In this document: positions 16,369 through 25,668 of the stretch, in pieces
Numbering within the stretch: position 1 is the first letter of the stretch
How the letters are laid out: every line of letters starts with the position of its first letter
DNA from: an uncultured Armatimonadota bacterium
Lineage (GTDB): Bacteria; Armatimonadota; Fimbriimonadia; Fimbriimonadales; Fimbriimonadaceae
Direction: 5' to 3'
Length of the DNA stretch: 64,000 nt
NCBI GenBank assembly: GCA_903927025.1
Contig: CAIYLG010000022.1
Span: 62,001 to 126,000, forward strand
Translations under genes and position numbers: made by a program
The notes under the pieces: generated by a model
Databases searched by the model: none
The model's input: the letters and a program-made list of their open reading frames with translations, nothing else
Told to the model about the DNA's origin: nothing

Positions 16369-18723
16369 ATGCGATGTGGCAAGACGCTGGCCGGGGTGTT
16401 TGCGGTCATTCCATTTGGCCTTCTCGTTGCGCAGCCCCAACATCCTGCAACCGTCGACTTTGATAACGACATTCGACCGATCTTTGTCGCCCATTGCGCA
16501 AAGTGCCACATGGGTGACCAGAAGCAGGGCGGCCTTTCTCTAGAAACTGGTGCGGCAGTCCTAAAAGGTGGCGAAAGTGGCCCCGCGGCGATTCCAGGCA
16601 ACGCGGATAAGAGTGTTCTGTTGCGTCGCATCCTCGGACTGGACGCCCAGCCTCGGATGCCGATGGGATTTGGCCCCCTTTCTGAGCACGACACAAGCCA
16701 GATTCGTGAATGGATTGCTCAGGGAGCAAAGGCGAAATCTGCCGGCAAGCGCATCCACTGGGCATACGTTCCGCCGGTACGCCCCAAGTTGCCAAAGGTA
16801 TCTCAACCGGCTTGGGTTCACAACTCGATCGACGCGTTTGTGCTGAGCCGCCTAGACAGGGAGCATCTCCATCCATCCCCTCCTGCAGATCGAACAACGC
16901 TGATTCGCAGGGTTACGCTGGACCTTACCGGCCTTCCCCCGAGCACGAGCGAGGTCAGGGCCTTCCTTGCCGACAATTCTTCAAACGCGTACGACAAGGT
17001 TGTCGATCGACTGCTGGCGAGCCCCCATTTTGGTGAAAAGATGGCCCTCCCTTGGCTAGATGCCGCCCGGTATGCCGACAGCAACGGGTTCCAGCAGGAT
17101 GGGGACACGTTCCAATATGTGTGGCGAGACTGGGTTGTCCGTGCCTTCAACGCCAACATGCCGTTCGACCAATTCACCATTCAGCAACTTGCCGGAGATC
17201 TCTTACCGACCCAAGGATTGAGCCGCTCCGAAATCCAAGATAGGCAAATTGCAACGGCTTTCAATCGAAACCACATGCTGAACGGCGAGGGTGGAGCGAT
17301 TCCCGAAGAGCAGCGCAACGTTGGGCTGTTTGACCGCGTCGACACCACGTCCACAACCTGGTTGGGCCTGACGATGACTTGCGCCCGGTGCCATGACCAC
17401 AAATACGACCCTTTAACTCAGAAGGACTATTACAGCCTCCTCGCCTTCTTCAACAACGTTCCTGAGACCGGAGCACCGACGGACACTTTTGGCTCTTACT
17501 ACCTTGCAAAGCCGTGGGTGATGGTTGGCACCGACGCCCAAATGGACGAGCTTCAAAAGTTTGAAGCCAGTGTTGCCGCGGCTAAGTCGAAGGATGAGAA
17601 AGCGGCTGCCGAGAAGAAATTGAACGACGCAAAAGCACTCCTCCCAAAGGTGATGGTGATGTCTGATGCTCAGCCACGATCGGCACACATCTACTCGCGA
17701 GGAAATTACGAGGCACCGCTCTCTCCCGTATCGCCTTCTACCCCGGACTCACTTCCAAAAATGAAGCCAGAATGGCCCAAGAATCGGCTGGGACTGGCTA
17801 AGTGGATTATGAGTCCAGAAAACCCGCTAACTGCCCGTGTTCAGGTCAATCGGTTCTGGCAAGCGCTCTTTGGCCACGGATTGGTCAAATCACCCGAGAA
17901 CTTTGGAGTGCAGTGCGAGACGCCGGTCTATCCAGACCTGCTGGACTGGCTGGCAGTCGAGTTCAGGGACAGCGGGTGGAACGTCAAACACCTCCTCAAG
18001 CTGATTGTGACGAGTTCGGTGTACAGGCAGTCTTCGGTTCTCGATCGCAAGATGGCCGTGATCGACCCATCGAACCGGTTTCTGTCCCGGGAGGGCAGGT
18101 TCAGGATGCCCTCGCCTATTCTTCGAGATGTTGCCCTCACGACCAGTGGGCTCATTGACTTGAAGATGGGAGGCAAGCCCGTTTACCCGTATCAGCCAAA
18201 AGCGATTTGGGATGGACTCAACATAACTGACGAGCGGGATTTCTCATATCCTCAGTCCAGCGGAAGCGATTTGTACCGAAGGAGCCTCTATACGTTTTGG
18301 AGACGCACGGTCGGTCCAGGGGATATGTTCGACGCTTCTTCCCGGCAGGTCTGCACCGTGCGAATGCCCCAAACCTCAACTCCGCTCCATGCACTTACGA
18401 TGTTGAATGACGTAGTTTGGGTTGAAGCAGGCAGAGGACTCGCCCAACGCGTGATGAAAGCTTCGGCTTCTTCTTCTCAGCGGTTGAAATCTGCGTTTGA
18501 GCTGGTGTGCGCGCGCACCCCGAACTCCCAAGAGCTGAAGGTTCTGGAGCGGATGCTGAGTCGATCCCTATCGTCGTTCCGTGCTGATCCATCGGCTGCA
18601 ACGGCCTACCTGCGGCAGGGAGAGCTTCATCAGGATCCCAAGTTAAACGGAGTCGAACTAGCGGCGTACGGGACGGTTTGCCAGGCAATTTACAATCTCG
18701 ACGAGGCAATGACGCACGAATAG
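16369..18723 (+). CDS. DUF1549/DUF1553 exported cytochrome-like protein (Planctomycete cytochrome C type)
   Basis: 784 aa from ATG 16369. This start gives a clean signal peptide (MRCGKTLAGVFAVIPFGLLVA), whereas the GTG at 16342 would add nine charged residues in front of it. A single haem-binding motif CAKCH (C43, C46, H47) sits in a Planctomycete cytochrome C domain, followed by DUF1549 (about 130-340, with LDLTGLPPS and PWLDAARYADSNG) and DUF1553 (about 450-730, with NPLTARVQVNRFWQALFG). A second motif CARCHDHKYDP could bind another haem or metal. Such proteins are always found beside DUF1501 proteins. The pair's enzymatic role is not established; redox-linked chemistry outside the membrane is an inference. 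The next gene begins two bases after the stop. Confidence 0.88.
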   Translation: MRCGKTLAGVFAVIPFGLLVAQPQHPATVDFDNDIRPIFVAHCAKCHMGDQKQGGLSLETGAAVLKGGESGPAAIPGNADKSVLLRRILGLDAQPRMPMGFGPLSEHDTSQIREWIAQGAKAKSAGKRIHWAYVPPVRPKLPKVSQPAWVHNSIDAFVLSRLDREHLHPSPPADRTTLIRRVTLDLTGLPPSTSEVRAFLADNSSNAYDKVVDRLLASPHFGEKMALPWLDAARYADSNGFQQDGDTFQYVWRDWVVRAFNANMPFDQFTIQQLAGDLLPTQGLSRSEIQDRQIATAFNRNHMLNGEGGAIPEEQRNVGLFDRVDTTSTTWLGLTMTCARCHDHKYDPLTQKDYYSLLAFFNNVPETGAPTDTFGSYYLAKPWVMVGTDAQMDELQKFEASVAAAKSKDEKAAAEKKLNDAKALLPKVMVMSDAQPRSAHIYSRGNYEAPLSPVSPSTPDSLPKMKPEWPKNRLGLAKWIMSPENPLTARVQVNRFWQALFGHGLVKSPENFGVQCETPVYPDLLDWLAVEFRDSGWNVKHLLKLIVTSSVYRQSSVLDRKMAVIDPSNRFLSREGRFRMPSPILRDVALTTSGLIDLKMGGKPVYPYQPKAIWDGLNITDERDFSYPQSSGSDLYRRSLYTFWRRTVGPGDMFDASSRQVCTVRMPQTSTPLHALTMLNDVVWVEAGRGLAQRVMKASASSSQRLKSAFELVCARTPNSQELKVLERMLSRSLSSFRADPSAATAYLRQGELHQDPKLNGVELAAYGTVCQAIYNLDEAMTHE

Positions 18724-18725
18724 CC

Positions 18726-20204
18726 ATGAACCCTTTTTTCGAACGAGATATTCGCTTAACTCGCCGCCAGTTCTTTGGGAAGGCAGCTTCCGGCGTAGGG
18801 ATGCTGGCTCTCGGCAGTCTTCTTTCTCAAGAGGGATTTGCGGCAGACCTTCAGCATCTGGGGCAAAAGGGTGCCCATGGCCTGCCAGGACTTCCCCACT
18901 TCCCACCGAAGGCAAAGCGGGTGGTCGTCCTGTGGCAAGGTGGCGCACCTTCTCAGGTCGATCTGTTTGACCACAAGCCAGGGTTAACTGCTCACCGCTT
19001 GGAAGAGTTGCCTGCCTCACTTCGTGCGGGGACGCGGCTGTCCACGATGACCTCTTCTCAGGGCAAGTATCCAATTCTGCCCGCGATTAAGCCGTTTAAG
19101 CAGTACGGAAAATCTGGGATGTGGATGTCCGAAATGTTGCCGCATATCGGTGGCATTGCCGACGATATCTGCCTTGTGCGGTCGATGAATACGGACGCTG
19201 TCAACCACGCGCCTGGAGTCACGTTCTTCCTAACCGGCAGCCAGATTCCGGGGCGCCCAAGTATGGGGGCTTGGGCAGCGTACGGTCTCGGGAGCATGAC
19301 AGACGAACTGCCCGCCTTTGTGGTGATGACTTCTGCGGACGAAAAGAAGACTTGCGGACAGCTGTTCTTTGACTATTACTGGGGGAGTGGATTCATCCCG
19401 TCCATGTATCAAGGAGTGCAGTTCCGCAGCGAAGGTGATCCCGTCCTGTATCTCACCAATCCACCGGGAATGTCGTCGGATCTCAGGCGCGGGGTGCTTA
19501 AGGATATTGAGGAACTGGATCAGCAGAGATTCGCTCAATATGGCGACCCCGAGATCGAGACTCGAATCTCCCAGTATGAGCTTGCCTTTAAGATGCAGAC
19601 GAGTGTGCCTGAACTCACCGACATCTCGAAGGAGCCGGAAAGCGTGCTCTCAATGTATGGCCCCGATGTTAAAAAGAAGGGGACGTACGCGCACAACTGC
19701 CTTCTCGCCAGGAGGCTGCTAGAGCGGGGGGTTCGGTTTGTCCAGCTGATGCACAGCGGATGGGACCAACATGGAAATCTGGACACACAGCTTGCCCTGC
19801 AGTGTCGAGATACCGATCAACCCTCAGCCGCGCTAGTTCAGGACCTAAAGCAGAGAGGACTACTTGACGACACGGTGGTGCTATGGTGCGGCGAATTCGG
19901 ACGGACGGTATTTGCCCAAGGTGATGTGAGTAAGCCGAATGCCCATGGGCGAGACCATTTCGGAGCGTGCTACAGCCTCTGGGTCGCGGGCGGCGGATTC
20001 AAGCCAGGAACGGTCCATGGCGAAACGGACGACTTCTCCTACAAGATCGTGAAGGACCCCGTAGGCGTTCACGATATGCAGGCGACGATCTTGCGACAGC
20101 TAGGAATTGACCACGAGCGTCTGACTTACCGATATCAGGGACGAGATTTCCGGCTGACGGACGTGTCTGGGCAGGTGGTCAAGGGGATCGTTTCGGACTT
20201 TTGA
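18726..20204 (+). CDS. DUF1501 Tat-exported protein (sulfatase-fold)
   Basis: 492 aa from ATG 18726, two bases after the previous stop. A start 16 codons earlier is open but spoils the leader. The N-terminus LTRRQFFGKAASGVGMLAL is a twin-arginine signal, which points to a folded, probably metal-bearing protein exported by Tat. The body is DUF1501, a relative of alkaline phosphatase/sulfatase folds (LWQGGAPSQVDLFDHKP near the start, GWDQHGN and CGEFGRT further on, GRDHFG and YRYQGRDFRLTDV at the end). It is the partner of the upstream DUF1549/DUF1553 protein, and the operon ends at a strong hairpin. Substrate unknown. A paralogous cassette lies at 48307-53015 on the other strand. Confidence 0.88.
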   Translation: MNPFFERDIRLTRRQFFGKAASGVGMLALGSLLSQEGFAADLQHLGQKGAHGLPGLPHFPPKAKRVVVLWQGGAPSQVDLFDHKPGLTAHRLEELPASLRAGTRLSTMTSSQGKYPILPAIKPFKQYGKSGMWMSEMLPHIGGIADDICLVRSMNTDAVNHAPGVTFFLTGSQIPGRPSMGAWAAYGLGSMTDELPAFVVMTSADEKKTCGQLFFDYYWGSGFIPSMYQGVQFRSEGDPVLYLTNPPGMSSDLRRGVLKDIEELDQQRFAQYGDPEIETRISQYELAFKMQTSVPELTDISKEPESVLSMYGPDVKKKGTYAHNCLLARRLLERGVRFVQLMHSGWDQHGNLDTQLALQCRDTDQPSAALVQDLKQRGLLDDTVVLWCGEFGRTVFAQGDVSKPNAHGRDHFGACYSLWVAGGGFKPGTVHGETDDFSYKIVKDPVGVHDMQATILRQLGIDHERLTYRYQGRDFRLTDVSGQVVKGIVSDF

Positions 20205-20218
20205 TTTCGCTTCTCTAT

Positions 20219-20262
20219 AGCCACGGGTTAGCCGCTCGAGCGGCTGACCCGTGGCTTGTTTA
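20219..20262 (+). terminator. Long hairpin terminator after the DUF1501 gene
   Basis: AGCCACGGGT (from 20219) pairs with ACCCGTGGCT (to 20256), and the inner GCCGCTCGAGCGGC is itself a palindrome. TGTTTAT follows. The stem is almost 19 bp with one inner mismatch. Confidence 0.8.
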
Positions 20263-20295
20263 TGGAACCCGGCTGGGGTTCGAAATGCCTAACCT

Positions 20296-20523
20296 TCACC
20301 GGTGCAGATGACGGCTGAAGACTCCTGCCAAGTCGAGAATGTGGTAGCCAAGCAGCGCGATCATTAGGATCAGATATCCTCGGAGAACCAGAAGAAGAGT
20401 CCTGACCCCTCGCGTCATCTCCATTTCTCCTAAGTGTTCTCCCGTTCGCTTCACTTCTGGCGCGTCATCCAGCGGATGGATGACGATGAAGGTATCGGAG
20501 GATGGATTTTTCTGAGCGATCAT
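20296..20523 (-). CDS. Small single-pass membrane protein
   Basis: 75 aa. AAGGAG lies 8 bases before the ATG, which supports a real gene. The N-terminal half is polar and the C-terminal half has a hydrophobic segment (LLLVLRGYLILMIALLGYHIL). It starts 32 bases after the NRAMP-type gene on the same strand, so it is probably co-transcribed and may be an accessory subunit of that transporter. I do not recognise the family. Confidence 0.65.
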   Translation of the reverse strand: MIAQKNPSSDTFIVIHPLDDAPEVKRTGEHLGEMEMTRGVRTLLLVLRGYLILMIALLGYHILDLAGVFSRHLHR

Positions 20524-20555
20524 GGTGAGTTCTCCTTAAATTTGGTCACAAGCGG

Positions 20556-21857
20556 CTACGAAGCCGGGAATAGATTGGGCAAGGCGACTTGAGCGCCTAG
20601 CAAGAGGGACAGCAGGAAGAGGACGGTGATGATGATCCAATTCACCCAGTTGTTCCAGGGACGGTTGACATACTCATCGCCCAGAAGTTGCCTGTCATTG
20701 AGCATGAGTTGAAGGAAGATAATTGCGGACGGAAGCATCAGGCCTGCCAGCACCTGAACGCTGACAATCACCAGTTGAAGTGGCACCTTGGGAATGAGCA
20801 CCACCGCCGCTGCTCCGAAGACGCAAGCGCCGTAAACGATGTAGAAACCTGGCGCCTCTTTGAATTTTCGGTGAAGACTGTGGGGCCAACCTTTCACCTC
20901 GCCGTATGCCCAAGCGCTTGAGAGTGAAATTGCCGTCGTTCCCAGCACAGCGGCGTTTACCATCATCAGAAGCAGCGCATTCTTCACGAATGGCCCGACG
21001 CTCGGAGCGAGATCAGCCGCCATCTGTGCCGGGTCAGAGAACGGGATTTGGTGTCGGTAGGCGGCATCACCAACCAGGATCATTGCGCCACCTACTAGGA
21101 TCGTAAAGATCGCTCCTAGCATCGTGTCCCAGCGCGCGAACTTGAGATCAGACATTCTCAATCTCTTGTCTGCCACACAACTCTGCTGAAAGAAGAGTTG
21201 CCAGGGAGCTATGGTAGTCCCCACGATTGCGATGATCATGAAAACCAGGCTTGAACTGATCGGACCCTTCGGCAGATTGGGGACCACAGTGTGAATCGCC
21301 GCATCTTTCCAGTGGGGAGCGCAGATTCCAGCCATCACAAACCAGGCGACGTCGAGAAGACAGAGTCCTATGACGATTCGCTCCCAGCGCAGATAGCTGC
21401 CGGTGAACACAAGTCCGATCAGCGCCACCGCCGACAAAGGCACAGCAATGAGAGGCGAGACCCCCAACTTCGACATTGCCAATGAGATGGCAGCGAACTC
21501 CGTGACGAGGGTGAGGAAGTTGGCGACCTGCAAGTCGATGAGAGAGAACGTCCCCCACCAGCTACCAAACCGTCGATAGATCATTGCGGCGTGACCTTCA
21601 CCGGTAACGATTCCGAGCCTAGCCACCATCTCCTGAACGAAGTAGCAGATAGGGAGGAGAAGAAGAAGGACCCAAAGCAGATGGGTGCCGTACTGGGCAC
21701 CTGCCTGCGTATAGGTGGACACTGCCCCTGCGTCGTTGTCAGCCTCCATCACGATGAGACCGGGCCCAACAACCATCAGGAACGTAAGGATCCTCTGCTT
21801 GCGCGCAGAATTGACCACTCGACCGGGCACGGCCGACTGGAGATTGTTTCCAATCAT
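20556..21857 (-). CDS. NRAMP-family metal transporter with atypical binding residues
   Basis: 433 aa, about 11 membrane segments, starting with the family's GPGLIV in the first helix. AGGAGG lies 8 bases before the ATG. Classic NRAMP/MntH proteins have DPGN in helix 1 and a Met-Pro-His in helix 6. Aligned by eye, this protein has DAGA (EADNDAGAV) and IAPWQ instead: the Asp is kept, but the Asn and the sulphur-bearing Met are replaced by Ala. Loss of the Met is the change reported for the Mg2+-transporting NRAMP-related branch, so Mg2+ or another hard cation is possible. The usual call would be Mn2+/Fe2+ symport. The 5' leader holds a large hairpin (21911-21947). Confidence 0.82.
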   Translation of the reverse strand: MIGNNLQSAVPGRVVNSARKQRILTFLMVVGPGLIVMEADNDAGAVSTYTQAGAQYGTHLLWVLLLLLPICYFVQEMVARLGIVTGEGHAAMIYRRFGSWWGTFSLIDLQVANFLTLVTEFAAISLAMSKLGVSPLIAVPLSAVALIGLVFTGSYLRWERIVIGLCLLDVAWFVMAGICAPHWKDAAIHTVVPNLPKGPISSSLVFMIIAIVGTTIAPWQLFFQQSCVADKRLRMSDLKFARWDTMLGAIFTILVGGAMILVGDAAYRHQIPFSDPAQMAADLAPSVGPFVKNALLLMMVNAAVLGTTAISLSSAWAYGEVKGWPHSLHRKFKEAPGFYIVYGACVFGAAAVVLIPKVPLQLVIVSVQVLAGLMLPSAIIFLQLMLNDRQLLGDEYVNRPWNNWVNWIIITVLFLLSLLLGAQVALPNLFPAS

Positions 21858-22332
21858 TGAGACGCCTCCTAGATGTCTAATCAGGCGAACGACGATGTCC
21901 GCAACATGACGAAGGGCGCTCAGAGCGGATTGCTCTGAGCGCCCTTCAAAGAGGCTTTCTGACCTTTAGATCAGGCTCAGACGCAACATGCTCCGACCAC
22001 CATTCCCAACATGCATAACTTGCACGAGGGAGGTTCTGGGTTTTCGGTTGAACTGCTACTGTCGTAACTCATAAACTTGGCTGTGTCCGCTGTCGGTCAC
22101 TTTGCACAGAGGTGGCGACAATCGCCACGTCTCGCTACCGAACGACAATGTACCGTCCAAAACGGCATTATCTCAACGCTTCTCTCATTGCTACGCCCAC
22201 AACAGTCAAATATCATTGGAAATCTAAGGTTTTTGTGCAGACCTGTGGCGTTTGCCGGGACCATGTCACGTAAAAGCGTTACGGTCTATGCGTGACACCC
22301 TAAACGGTGGAGGTGTCAGCTAAAATTAATCC
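21858..22332. other. 475-base intergenic region with divergent control sequences
   Basis: It separates the minus-strand NRAMP gene from the plus-strand zinc-ribbon gene, so it must hold both promoters. Two structures stand out: the hairpin at 21911-21947, in the leader of the NRAMP gene, and a 7-bp inverted repeat TGACACC (22293-22299) / GGTGTCA (22312-22318) just before the plus-strand gene. An open frame of 72 codons at 22077-22295 shows no coding character and is not called. I see no known riboswitch. Confidence 0.5.
21911..21947 (-). promoter_or_regulatory. Hairpin in the 5' leader of the NRAMP-type gene
   Basis: GAAGGGCGCTCAGAGC (21911-21926) pairs perfectly with GCTCTGAGCGCCCTTC (21932-21947) around a 5-base loop. 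It lies 54 bases before the start codon on the minus strand. No T run follows on that strand, so a plain terminator is unlikely. It could be an attenuator, an mRNA-stability element or a metal-responsive leader. Confidence 0.5.
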
Positions 22333-23187
22333 GTGGCCCACGTATTTCAGATGATGACGGGTGCGACGAAGAACAGCCCGATTACCTTCCGAGGGCTGCA
22401 ATCGGCGCGAACGTCGGAGTCCCCGCTCGAATTGCAGGATGGCGGCAGTGCGTTTGAGGGCCTCAAGGACTTTTCGTCCCGCGAGAGTCTCAGCATATTC
22501 GAGAGCGACGACATCTCGGGGATGTTTGACTCAGCCGACGCGGCTGGGCGAATGTGCACATGCCCTGTTTGCCGAAGCGAACAGCTTATTACTCTCTCCG
22601 AGCTCGGCAGCACGCCATCTTCCGAAGATGAAGATGGGTACGTAGTTCCCGACGTAAAAGTTGGAGCCACAGGAATTGTGATCCCAGGAAGAGCGCAGCT
22701 TGTTCGCTGGTTCAAGGTCCCCGTCGTCCCCAAGATGTCGAGATCAAAGCTCCACGAAAAGGCCAAAACTGAAGGTAAGCACCATGGCATCTTCACGTTC
22801 CTGTCCGCCTTCTCATTTCAAACAGTTTTCTTCACCCCGTGCCCTTCGACTCTCCTTGCTTCCGTATTGGCGGCAGGCGGAGCCGGATATCGAACGTATA
22901 AGTCTCTCAAGAAAGCAGCGCTGACGGAAGACCAAGCGATCGGGCTCGAACTCACCGTTCGGGTACATGCATACAAGGCAAGGAACACGGCTTGGGATCG
23001 GTTGTTCTATTGCGCTGGTTGCGGAATGGTTCACGATCGTGAAGGAAAGAAGTCGCTGCCCTGGTATTCCATGCTCCAGTTGGTTCACTACCCTGAGCAG
23101 GAATTTGAAGTCATCGCAGCTCCAACCGCTGACAAGCAGCTGGAGATTCATTCAGGAATGGTAGCCCCTGCATTTAGGGTCGCCTGA
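22333..23187 (+). CDS. Membrane-associated protein with split zinc ribbon, unknown family
   Basis: 284 aa from a GTG start (22333); ATG at 22351 is an alternative, and the only GGAGG (22309-22313) is rather far from both. Two cysteine pairs, CPVC near residue 78 and CAGC near residue 233, together could make a split zinc ribbon. Between them is an acidic stretch, then a hydrophobic region (about 155-185: FTFLSAFSFQTVFF...LLASVLAAGGAGY) that may be one or two membrane passes. No catalytic motif is recognised. The gene stands alone before the BcsB/NfrB-like pair, and a link to that pair is not supported by anything but position. Confidence 0.7.
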   Translation: MAHVFQMMTGATKNSPITFRGLQSARTSESPLELQDGGSAFEGLKDFSSRESLSIFESDDISGMFDSADAAGRMCTCPVCRSEQLITLSELGSTPSSEDEDGYVVPDVKVGATGIVIPGRAQLVRWFKVPVVPKMSRSKLHEKAKTEGKHHGIFTFLSAFSFQTVFFTPCPSTLLASVLAAGGAGYRTYKSLKKAALTEDQAIGLELTVRVHAYKARNTAWDRLFYCAGCGMVHDREGKKSLPWYSMLQLVHYPEQEFEVIAAPTADKQLEIHSGMVAPAFRVA

Positions 23188-23312
23188 CGGGAATGGGTTA
23201 GGGTGATGTACCGGGAATCTGGGACAACGATCGAGTTCACCGCTCGTTCAAACTAATGTCAGTGTGCCGAAAGAAGGGCCGGCGCTGAGAGCTTTGTCGT
23301 GCATCAATGACG

Positions 23313-23343
23313 TTGCGGACAAATCATGTTGCGCTTGTATAGT
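23313..23343 (+). promoter_or_regulatory. Candidate promoter of the BcsB/NfrB-like operon
   Basis: TTGCGG (23313-23318) and TATAGT (23338-23343; spacer 19, or 17 if TGTATA is used) lie about 50 bases before the ATG of the BcsB-like gene. The spacing is at the long limit, so this is a guess. Confidence 0.35.
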
Positions 23344-23391
23344 GCCACGCAAAGCCCTCAACAACAAATTTCGGAAAGCTAGAGTTATACG

Positions 23392-25626
23392 ATGTCCAAT
23401 TGCCTTAAACGAATCAACCGGCTCAGAAGTCTCACTAATCCTGAGAAGATCAGCCCAATCAGCACCAAAATGGCCCAGAGGGGCGTTGCGCTGATTCTAG
23501 CCGGCGTCTTGGCGACGTGCGCGTTCGCATCAAGCGACATCGTGCAGAAGGGCGCACCTAAAGGGGCACCCAAAACGACGATCCCCAAGGGACCGGTCGG
23601 AATGCACGCCTACAATCTTCATCCTCTCTCTGAGGACAAGGTTTTCACGAACCCTGCGAACCAGTGGTACTACTACTTCGAAGTTCGATCTGGACTGGAC
23701 CTCTATCCAAAGCAGTCCTACTTCCTGCTCGATTACTCCACGTCGCAGACCCTTCTTGCCGGCCAGGGCAGCATCACCGTTTTTCTGAACGGGTATCCGA
23801 TCTCGAGCCGCCAGCTCCCCGCGACTTCAAGTGACTCAATGCCGTGGAAGGTCGACCTTCCGGACAAGTATTTCAAGTTTGGGTTCAATGAGATTCGCGT
23901 TTCTAACCGACAGAAGTCGAGTGATTTGCCTTGCCGAGACGTTGATAATCCCTCTAACTGGATCAAGCTTGGCAAGAACACCGTCCTTCACCTGGTTCGC
24001 CAGGACCTCACCACGTTCCCACTGATGTCCTATCCGTTTCCTTATTTGGATCCGCTTGAGGACAACGTCGTGCGATGCGCATGGATGGTCCCGCAGTCTC
24101 CCTCAACGGGAACGATCTCGAATCTGCTGAACCTCGCCAGCGACTGGGGCCGACGCCTCCCAGACCGCGGGATCAAGATTCAGGTTGCCTCTCGAGCAGA
24201 GGGCAATCCTAAGAGCCAAGACCTGTTGGTGACGGACGATCCTAAGTGGGCCAAGGTTGCTCCGAGCGGCATTGCCCCCGGAACGGGTGTCCTGATGAAC
24301 TTCTCTTCAACAGGAAAGCCGGGAGCATCCAGCCTGTTGGTTGCAGGCGCCGATGCGAAGGGACTCCACTCAGCGGTAGGTGCTACGACTCAGCAGGAAA
24401 TGGTTTCGCAGATGAGCGGTACCACTTCCATGATTGAGCTTCCGCCGGTGTCAGTCGACCTCCCGCCAACGACGAGACTCGGCTCCTTCACTTTCACCGA
24501 CTTGGGCTTGCCCGCGATTCACCTCGCAGGCGCATTCCACCAGAAGACGAGCCTCACCATTCGACGTCCTCTCCGGTGCGACTTGGGACGTGAGTCTTAT
24601 ATCAAGCTTAAATTCCGGCACTCTGCTTCGATGAACCCGCTTCGATCGCTCATTTCGATCTATCTAAACGGGATTCCCATCGGCAGCGCCAAGCTGGAGC
24701 CGGAGAATGCAAACGACGGAGTGATCCGAGCACGCATTCCAGCTGAAGAGCTTGCGAAGAATTTCTGGATTATTGACATCACCTGCTTCCACGATCTCGG
24801 TGCCGTCGACTGTTCGAAGTCGTATGACGACGTAGCGTGGACGGTTATCGAGGGTGAATCCACATTCGATCTCGTCACCGGTGACCTGATTGGTCGCCCG
24901 TACCTCGAGAGCTTCCCTTATCTGATCCCAAGCGACGGACGAGTACCTAAGAGCACGGACATCGCCCTTTCAAAGGATCCGTCCGATGAAGAACTCTCGC
25001 TGTCCGCTGTTGTCGCTGCCAGAGCTGCCCAAACAAACCGAATTCCGCTTACCTGGACCTCAAGAAAGGGACAGGTTGCTCAGGAGTCACAGAGCGGCGT
25101 GGTGATCGGCTACTACGACGAAGTGAGCCGGTATGAGAAGATCAAGAGCGACCTGCTCGTCTATCCAGTCGGTCCAGGCAAGTTCTCGATCTCAAAGAAG
25201 CTCCAGCTAATTCCTGACACGCTGGTCGGCGGCGCCATCATCCAGGCCGTGGCCGCACCAGGCACCAACAGTGGAGTTATCTACGTGGTGATGGCGCAGG
25301 ACAATGACGCTATGAACCTTGTTGGCAGGATTCTGGGAGACCCCGTCAAGGCGGACCAGATCGGCGGCCAAGCCTGTGTGGTTACCAAAGAGGGCCGAAT
25401 CATTCCGCTCAAGCTCCAGGGCAACGAGCAGAAGAAGGAAATGCAGAAGGCCGTGCAATCCTACACCCCTCAGATGCGGATCATCATGATCGTGATTGTC
25501 ATCGCTCTGATCCTCCTGGTTGTATGGGTTGGCAAGCAATTCGTGAAGAAGAAGGCTCCGATTCCTTCCGCCTTCAACGAATCGGATCAGGCTCACTCAG
25601 CCGATGGCGAGCAGAAACCGCACTAG
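23392..25626 (+). CDS. BcsB-like periplasmic polysaccharide-synthase subunit
   Basis: 744 aa. A signal segment (VALILAGVLATCAFA) lies near residues 32-46, a large exported domain follows, and a single C-terminal membrane helix (MRIIMIVIVIALILLVVWVG) ends in a lysine-rich tail. This is the layout of BcsB, the cellulose-synthase partner that guides the growing chain. The pattern SITVFLNGYPISSRQLP...FKFGFNEIRV and the later repeat SLISIYLNGIPIGSAKL are the two jelly-roll/flavodoxin-like halves of the BcsB family. The sequence is diverged and no BcsA is present. Instead, a NfrB-type synthase follows after 42 bases. Together they likely form an inner-membrane exopolysaccharide synthase/export unit. 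The polymer is unknown. Confidence 0.8.
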   Translation: MSNCLKRINRLRSLTNPEKISPISTKMAQRGVALILAGVLATCAFASSDIVQKGAPKGAPKTTIPKGPVGMHAYNLHPLSEDKVFTNPANQWYYYFEVRSGLDLYPKQSYFLLDYSTSQTLLAGQGSITVFLNGYPISSRQLPATSSDSMPWKVDLPDKYFKFGFNEIRVSNRQKSSDLPCRDVDNPSNWIKLGKNTVLHLVRQDLTTFPLMSYPFPYLDPLEDNVVRCAWMVPQSPSTGTISNLLNLASDWGRRLPDRGIKIQVASRAEGNPKSQDLLVTDDPKWAKVAPSGIAPGTGVLMNFSSTGKPGASSLLVAGADAKGLHSAVGATTQQEMVSQMSGTTSMIELPPVSVDLPPTTRLGSFTFTDLGLPAIHLAGAFHQKTSLTIRRPLRCDLGRESYIKLKFRHSASMNPLRSLISIYLNGIPIGSAKLEPENANDGVIRARIPAEELAKNFWIIDITCFHDLGAVDCSKSYDDVAWTVIEGESTFDLVTGDLIGRPYLESFPYLIPSDGRVPKSTDIALSKDPSDEELSLSAVVAARAAQTNRIPLTWTSRKGQVAQESQSGVVIGYYDEVSRYEKIKSDLLVYPVGPGKFSISKKLQLIPDTLVGGAIIQAVAAPGTNSGVIYVVMAQDNDAMNLVGRILGDPVKADQIGGQACVVTKEGRIIPLKLQGNEQKKEMQKAVQSYTPQMRIIMIVIVIALILLVVWVGKQFVKKKAPIPSAFNESDQAHSADGEQKPH

Positions 25627-25668
25627 TCCCTGAACTGACCTGACGCCTCGAAGATTGGAATACAAGCA

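Noticed and set aside
20264-20300. Possible tRNA T-arm (GGTTCGAAAT) after the DUF1501 gene
   Set aside because: No matching acceptor, D or anticodon arms on either strand.
22077-22295. 72-codon frame between the NRAMP and zinc-ribbon genes
   Set aside because: No ribosome site, atypical composition, lies in the regulatory region.
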